From the NCBI GenBank assembly GCA_031002005.1, contig CM061919.1, forward strand, positions 176,187,121-176,251,120: a stretch of 64,000 bases of DNA. Reading direction: 5' to 3'. The notes under the pieces were generated by a model, which was not told the DNA's origin, did no database searches, and saw only the letters and a program-made list of their open reading frames with translations. Made by a program: the position numbers and the translations under genes. Of this stretch, positions 58,682 through 64,000 are shown piece by piece (within the stretch, counting starts at the first letter, position 1; every line of letters starts with the position of its first letter). Source of the stretch: Vandiemenella viatica. Its lineage: Eukaryota > Arthropoda > Insecta > Orthoptera > Morabidae.

Positions 58682-58969
58682 TGTATTTTACTGTGATACT
58701 GTTTTTCAACGTAATGTTTGTGTTTTGAGAAGGAAGACAGAGGGTTAAAACGGATTCAGGCCTATTGAGGCCTGTTCTTCCGAAAGATACCAGTGTTTGT
58801 CAACTTTAACGTTTGCATACGACGAATGAATGGATCAATATCAACAGTATTGTGTCCGCTCACCCCGTGTACACTGTGCAGAGATTTTAAATTTGATTTA
58901 GGTGTTTTGGTTGCAAATAGCTGTGCCTGCCAAATCCCGTTGATTGTTCCTGGTGACGCGGTGACTTGA

Positions 58970-59175
58970 GCGCTAAAATGGTGAGAAGTAACACTCTGGC
59001 CTCTCATTAGGGAGGACGAGAGTTTGAATCCCCTCCGGTTATCCAGATTTCAGTTTCCATGGTTTCCCGAAATCACTCCAGGGTAATGCCATGGCTGAAT
59101 TCCTTCCCTTGGACTGTATAATAACCCTGACGTCGACGATGCGAGAAAATACGACCTGAGCCATCAGAGCCGATT
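58970..59175 (+). repeat. tRNA-derived SINE relic (copy 2)
   Basis: Counterpart of 19675-19880 within the duplicated segment. The B-box reads GTTTGAATCCCC. Confidence 0.8.
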
Positions 59176-59531
59176 GCACTAGGTTTAGAAATTTGTTCCT
59201 GAATTCTAGATAAAGAGAACAAAGTGCTAAGTATGAAAAAATTGAATGAGATTTTCTAAGATTTAATAAGTCATCAGCCGGGTGTAAAATTATAACAACC
59301 CCCTCCAATCCATTTTTCGTTATTAATGTTATTTTAATTGTTGTTATTATTATAATTTATGCTATAATGTTATTTTTTATTAATTACACGTATCTTAAAT
59401 ATGTGTCTAAATTGTTGTCTATAATGTCAGGGTTTCCACAGATACTAGTTTGTATTGTATTCGGAGTAGCTTTAGTTTTATATTCTTTAAGAATTCATGT
59501 TGTAGTATCTTTTGCCCGCAACAGCTGGGAG

Positions 59532-59727
59532 CAGTGGCGGATCCAGGATTTTGATTTGGGGGGCGGGGGGGGGGCTTGAGCGGATTTAGTTTGGGTGGGG
59601 GAACTTGAGTCGGGTAGGGGTCCCTTAAAAGATCAGTAGAGCTATATATATATATAAAAAAAGATCTCGAAATCTCCAAACTTAGGATGTCGGGGGTGGA
59701 CCCAGATACCTTTGGGATCCACCAATG
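59532..59727. mobile_element. hAT-type MITE, 196 bp, GCTGGGAG duplication (copy 2)
   Basis: Same element as at 20239-20431, with GCTGGGAG at 59524-59531 and 59728-59735. It differs in the length of the G run and of the TA repeat, and by a terminal CAGTGGCGGATCC instead of CAGTGGCGAATCC. Confidence 0.88.
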
Positions 59728-60052
59728 GCTGGGAGCAGTATTAAGCGTTCGCTGAGTTGCGCCGCATAGATAATGTCGGGTGACGCTGTAATAGTTCATA
59801 AAATGTGTTAGGAACTTTGTCTCGAAGTTGTATGAGTGTAAATAAGTGATTAATGCAGCGGAGGATATTAGATCCATTGACCAGAACAGTGCTTTTTCAT
59901 TTGCGACTTCGTAACAATACCTTCTGTTACATATTTAACCATATTAATCAAAAATTGTCTAAGGTGACGGCTGGCACGTGTTGAGTGGTGACAAAATGAG
60001 CCTAAATCATCCAAAAACATGTCATCACTGATGAGTGTGGAGATACTAATAA

Positions 60053-60508
60053 TCAACGTAGATCTTCGAGGGCTTTCTTGGTAAATTCCGGCAGTTGGCC
60101 AGCCATACTAACTGGGTGGAAAACTTGGCTTACCACTGCCAGGATAATGGTGAAGCTTAAAACGTATGGCAGATATTGAGATATCATGTATTCTCTAAAT
60201 GTTCTGTATTGCCCTTTCTTTTCCACCATTATCTTCGTCCTGATGTAACTGTTCTGCTCAAGTTGGAATATTCTACGTCCTCTATTTCTTTTATGATTTA
60301 TAGTCCCTTCCTGAACATCCATAATAACGCCTTGATGTTTTATTAAATAACCTAAACAATTCGTCTTCCAATTTTTAGTAGTATTCATAATATTTCTCCT
60401 CCAAACTACTCTCATCAGAACTTCCGCATTGGTTACTCTGCCAATCGAACTCATCTCCATCATAATCACTTCTGAAAGCAATATGTAGTCTCCTGTCTCA
60501 CAGTGCAA
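60053..60508 (-). pseudogene. LINE C-terminal coding relic (minus strand), copy 2
   Basis: Counterpart of 20770-21225, with the same WKTNCLGYLIKHQGVIM and GRRIFQLEQNSYIRTK stretches in one uninterrupted frame of 151 codons. It is still only a fragment of a LINE ORF2 (the reverse transcriptase palm is absent) and the upstream stop context shows decay. Confidence 0.72.
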
Positions 60509-60661
60509 GTCTCTGCACCAAGCTCCAGATAAAACAGCTAATCATTCTTCTCTTCAACCCTCCTATTAGCGAGCCACCAAGTAGTCGTCGTTCCTTTTGA
60601 TATCATATCTTCCCTCTCCTGTTCTGTCAGCATGTTAACATGTGGGTGTGTGTTTTGTCAG

Positions 60662-60787
60662 GACGTGATCGAGGAGTACGTGGAGCGTAACAAGCGTCGC
60701 GGCACTGTGCACCGCGAGCTGGACCGCGACTGCCTCAAGTGGACGCCGTTCGTAGCGGGCCCTCAGCAGCCGGCCAGCACCACCTGA
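60662..60787 (+). CDS. KAT7: KAT7/HBO1-like terminal exon (copy 2, duplicated)
   Basis: It is identical base for base to the exon at 21350-21475, including the TTTTGTCAG acceptor and the TGA stop. It sits in a second copy of the surrounding 6-kb segment, which begins directly after the 1000-N gap. No copy of the two preceding exons is seen in this part of the window, so on its own it cannot make an enzyme. If the duplication is real it could act as an alternative last exon, reached by a splice of about 46 kb from 14503. If it is an assembly artefact it is the other allele of the same exon. Identity of the exon with divergence in the flanks fits both ideas. The sequence around the AATAAA of copy 1 is deleted here. 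Confidence 0.88.
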   Translation, partial: DVIEEYVERNKRRGTVHRELDRDCLKWTPFVAGPQQPASTT

Positions 60788-62108
60788 TACGGGGCAGCGG
60801 CGGCCCCCGAGCCGCCCACTCCCTCCTAACACCATCTCCATCCTTCACCTCCGTTCTCATTTATTTTCTCTTGTCTACCGCGATCCTTACCCCGATATGT
60901 TTCGGTTGTACGATTTCATTTCGTCCCTCTCCAATTCCTGACGTAATATGTCATCAACCCATCCCTGTATATACTTCCCAAGTGGCGGTAGTACATTAGA
61001 ATTAATTATTTTCACACTTTTAAGTGTGCTGTGATAATCAATTGATCTTTTTAAGTGTTAGCAAGGTCTGTGTTCTCATGAATGTTCTTTCACAGATTTC
61101 ATCTAAATGGTCAGACTTTTTGTTTCATAACTATTTGCATTTAAATAATAATATCCACTACACCTAAGCTATCGTTTTTACTGTCAGTATCTTGCACGCA
61201 ACGAAACATATAGCTGTTCTCTCCAGTGAGACTTGCTGTACATTATTTGGCACCCGGATCTGGTAAATTAATTTATCTGATGCATCATCAAGAAATAAAA
61301 ATGTTTTATTATGTAACAGGTTAAATGCTTTACACATAAATATAAAAGTTTGTCTTTGAATTGTTTAATTTGAATTGAAAAGTAACTTAGTAAGAAAACT
61401 GGCACGTCATTTCACTATTTAATATGATTTTTTGTACGTTCTATCTTCATCTATCATCCTACGTCCCAGAGTTGTTTAAAATACAGAAAAAAAAAATGTA
61501 TGTAAATGTTTGTAAGCCTAATAAAGTTGATTACTTTTTGATTTTGTTGGTTCCAGTTCCTGTTGTTATAACTTGTGTTTCTTAAAATGATATAGATATT
61601 ACTATATGAGAAAAGTAGCTTACAACAAACTGCTACTTTATAACGTATGTTAACTATGTAAATTAACAGCAATAATGGATATTACTAAGACAACGATTAT
61701 CCTGTCGTGATGAAGAATGAGAATTTAATGAATACTTAGTAATGACCAACTGATATAATTCAACCACTTAACTGACATCTGGATAGAATAAAAGGTTTCC
61801 ACAATAGACACAGCGACACAGCCCTGATAGATAATCTTCACGCTCTTAAATGTTTGCTTTTGTGGACTGCATACAGTTACAAATTATTTTAATCACAGCC
61901 ACTATCTGCTCATGCATACTAACTAGTCAAGGGTCGAGGTAGATTAAAAGCAAAGAAATATTTTTGGAGAGAATTTTCATGTCTGGAACAAAATTTTGTG
62001 TGGAGTTTTACAATTTTAATCACGTGCATTCTACTGGAATTATTAAACTCTTCAGAATAAACGTTACATAAATATATCTGGATATTGTGGGCCATTTCCA
62101 TAGGATCA

Positions 62109-62439
62109 ATTTTATGAATAATTGTAACGCCAATGCAATTGAAATTGTTGTTTTATTTTCCGAAAATGCAACCAACATGTGTAATATATACTGCAGTTAC
62201 AAACATAACTGATGCTAAAAGGCTGTACAATTATAAGCATATGTGACCAAAGAGAAATGTTAGTAAGCTTACATCTGTAACCCACAATTTTCATGTTTAA
62301 ATTGTAAAATAGAACAAATGTAATTATATGTATAAATACCCACAGACAGAATCGCTGAAGATGCTTCGCAAATGAAGCGAAACGCGTTCGAAAAATAAAA
62401 CAATTTCAGTTGCATTGGCGTTACAATTATTCATAAAAT
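62109..62439 (+). mobile_element. TIR element with an internal hammerhead-like motif (copy 2)
   Basis: Same structure as 22832-23166. The hammerhead-like motif at 62352-62391 is unchanged, while the right arm has lost three bases (ACAACAA to ACAA) and the DNA left of the left arm has a small deletion. Conservation of the motif between recent copies is not informative by itself. Confidence 0.58.
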
Positions 62440-62857
62440 TGATGTTACATAAATAACTTACAAATCGGAAAATAGGTTTTTTTTCTTTTTTCCCTCAATA
62501 TTTGCTATCTGCAAATTTGTCAGGCAAGTCCAATATTTTTCTATAGTTGTTGCAGAAGTGTAAGCTTATACAATGTCCACAACAGGCACTCTCTTTCCTC
62601 GTCATTTCATATGGTACACATTGCGTAACTTTTCTTTGAGGAATTTGTCGGCTCAGTGGTTTCGATGCGTGAGAGGTGATCGAGAGGATCCTAGTTTAAA
62701 TCCAAGGGTAAGCTGGAATATCCAGTTCTCCTTAAACTACAGCTGTGGTCAGAGAAACTAGCGGGTGGGTGCAAGCGCGCTGTTGCCGCACTTGGGAACA
62801 TTCTCGGGTGCCGCTATGTCTAACACAAGAAAATGGCAACGCTGAACGTCCTGTGTT

Positions 62858-63783
62858 GCCTAGTACGAGCGTCAACGCACAAACTATTACTACAAGCAAA
62901 CAGGTGACTTTAAGTGTTAAATACACGGTTTGGCAACGGCGCATACGAAGGCGCCCGCCAACACGGCTGACCACAACTACATCCATCTAATAATGCCCAG
63001 TTAGATAGCTCCTTGACTTTTGTGAAATTGGGGAGAATGCAAAGGGACAGGTAGGGACTACGCAGTTCTCGAAGGAATCTTTTGTTTGTGAGATACCCGT
63101 GTCCAGTCCAATAAAAGGGAATTAGCAAAGGATATTCCAAATGGGATGATTGATTCAGTTCCTATCTTTGTCGATTATGGAAAGAGGCGAACAATGTAAA
63201 ACTCTTCCCATGATTTTCCAGACGACCCCAACGGGCTAAAATTGAGCTGGACTCTTATTAGTTATTATGGCAGTGACGCTGGGGTTTACTTGGAGTGTAT
63301 TACGCTAACTTGTTCTGACTGGCTTGAGCTTTTCATTGCTCGAGCATATAGTACACTAGCGGTTTACTTTCAGCGACAAGAAATCGACAACTGAGATTGC
63401 TGAAATGGAATGTGCTACATTTTTTATGTACATCCGACCAACGATCAAGACGTCGACGCCAGCGAACTCTACGAAACGTGAAGACGCCTTTACCGGTAAA
63501 GTGTTGTGTTCATCAACTAGCATCTCCTCATTGGGGCTCTGTGGTGGGTTTCACGCTCTTAGTTGACAAGGTGAACCTGGAAACTGGGCATAAACTGGAG
63601 AGCCCGGCAGCCTTAGGCAAGTCTCGATAATGCCCGAAGTTTCAATTACACTAGCTGCCACCACAACGCTGCTTGGCTATCCAGGATGTTTAAGATAAAT
63701 AACTGCATTTGATTTTATTAACACTTATGATGTCGAAAGCCAGTTGTCTATTGAGGAAGTAACTGCACACAAATACGAAGGTT
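62858..63783. other. 926-bp segment present in copy 2 and absent in copy 1
   Basis: The sequences on both sides are contiguous in copy 1 at 23588/23589. The segment starts GCCTAGTACGAGCGTCAACG and ends ACACAAATACGAAGGTT. GTT occurs at both junctions. There are no terminal repeats and no target duplication longer than 3 bp, so a microhomology deletion in copy 1 is simpler than an insertion in copy 2. No gene is recognised inside. Confidence 0.85.
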
Positions 63784-63817
63784 AGAGAAATATGCGTCGT
63801 TCGTTTAGTCTTACATA

Positions 63818-64000
63818 GGGGGCGTCCATTAATTACGTGAGGTGAAATAGGGGGGGGGGGAGGATCCAGCGAAATCTCACTAAGGGGACATCCATAAATT
63901 ACGTGAGTTGAAATAGGGGGGGGGGAGGGGTCCGGCGAAATCTCACCAGATCTCACCAGGGGGGAGGGGGGGGATCTACGGAAATCTCACGTGAGATTTT
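63818..64000 (+). mobile_element. C-rich MITE (GGGGGCGTCCATTAATTACG family), copy 2, with a second copy starting inside it
   Basis: It starts GGGGGCGTCCATTAATTACG. At 63884 a second terminus GGGGACATCCATAAATTACG starts after TAA. Copy 1 at 23623 lacks this second start. The elements run past the window end. Confidence 0.75.

Larger units (their letters stand above)
57230..64000 (+). repeat. Duplicated segment, copy 2 (starts at the gap edge, runs to the window end)
   Basis: Same order and orientation as 17967 onward. The first base after the N run corresponds to position 17967, inside an inverted repeat, which is a typical place for a contig to break. Differences from copy 1 include a long GT microsatellite at about 58637-58678, loss of the AATAAA block after the KAT7 exon, a 926-bp extra segment at 62858-63783, and an extra MITE start at 63884 inside the terminal MITE. 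The position beside a gap makes an uncollapsed haplotype placed in series a strong possibility. Confidence 0.9.

Noticed and set aside
1..64000. CRISPR array, bacterial operon or integrated virus
   Set aside because: There is no regular repeat-spacer array, no run of long frames, and no recognisable viral protein; introns, SINEs and eukaryotic transposons dominate.

Overview
The window looks like a piece of a large, repeat-rich insect genome, most likely a polyneopteran (stick insect, grasshopper, cricket or cockroach relative). It has spliced exons with GT/AG junctions and AT-rich non-coding DNA. It also has tRNA-headed SINEs with poly(A) tails, mariner/Tc1 elements, many hAT elements with 8-bp target duplications, and C-rich MITEs with TWA target duplications. 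No bacterial-style gene, operon, rRNA or CRISPR array is present. The order-level placement rests on my recollection of SINE and Tc1 families seen in such genomes and is an inference.

The only host gene I can support is the 3' end of a KAT7/HBO1-type MYST histone acetyltransferase (Drosophila chameau) on the + strand. Three in-phase exons (12692-12838, 14397-14503, 21350-21475 with stop) encode the end of the catalytic domain. This includes the GSPEKPLSD segment that carries the catalytic glutamate in MYST enzymes. The rest of the gene must lie upstream, so positions 1-12691 are probably intronic.

A segment running from about 17967 to 23.7 kb, which includes the terminal KAT7 exon, is present again from 57230 to the window end. 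The second copy starts at the first base after a 1000-N assembly gap (56230-57229). The exon copies are identical; the flanks differ by small indels, a GT microsatellite and a 926-bp indel. This is either an uncollapsed haplotype or a real tandem duplication of the 3' end of the gene.

Almost everything else is mobile DNA. 1-12.7 kb: SINE pieces, a Tc1 relic split by a hAT MITE, a 983-bp TAA-flanked MITE, a complete SINE and a 521-bp hAT MITE next to exon A. 12.8-17.9 kb: a C-rich MITE, a LINE relic, a reversed SINE and an inverted hammerhead-like repeat. 23.6-42.6 kb: LINE reverse-transcriptase relics, a 1380-bp hAT inside a second SINE type, a DDE transposase relic, an end-complete but dead mariner and two adjacent C-rich MITEs. 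42.8-50.1 kb: a LINE 3' end split by a 2.5-kb hAT, against whose right edge a 4.4-kb hAT inserted, itself interrupted by a SINE. All the target duplications of this nest can be read. 50-56 kb: a Tc1-type relic, a 327-bp hAT MITE and largely anonymous sequence.

The transposase reading frames all appear dead (stops, frameshifts, insertions).
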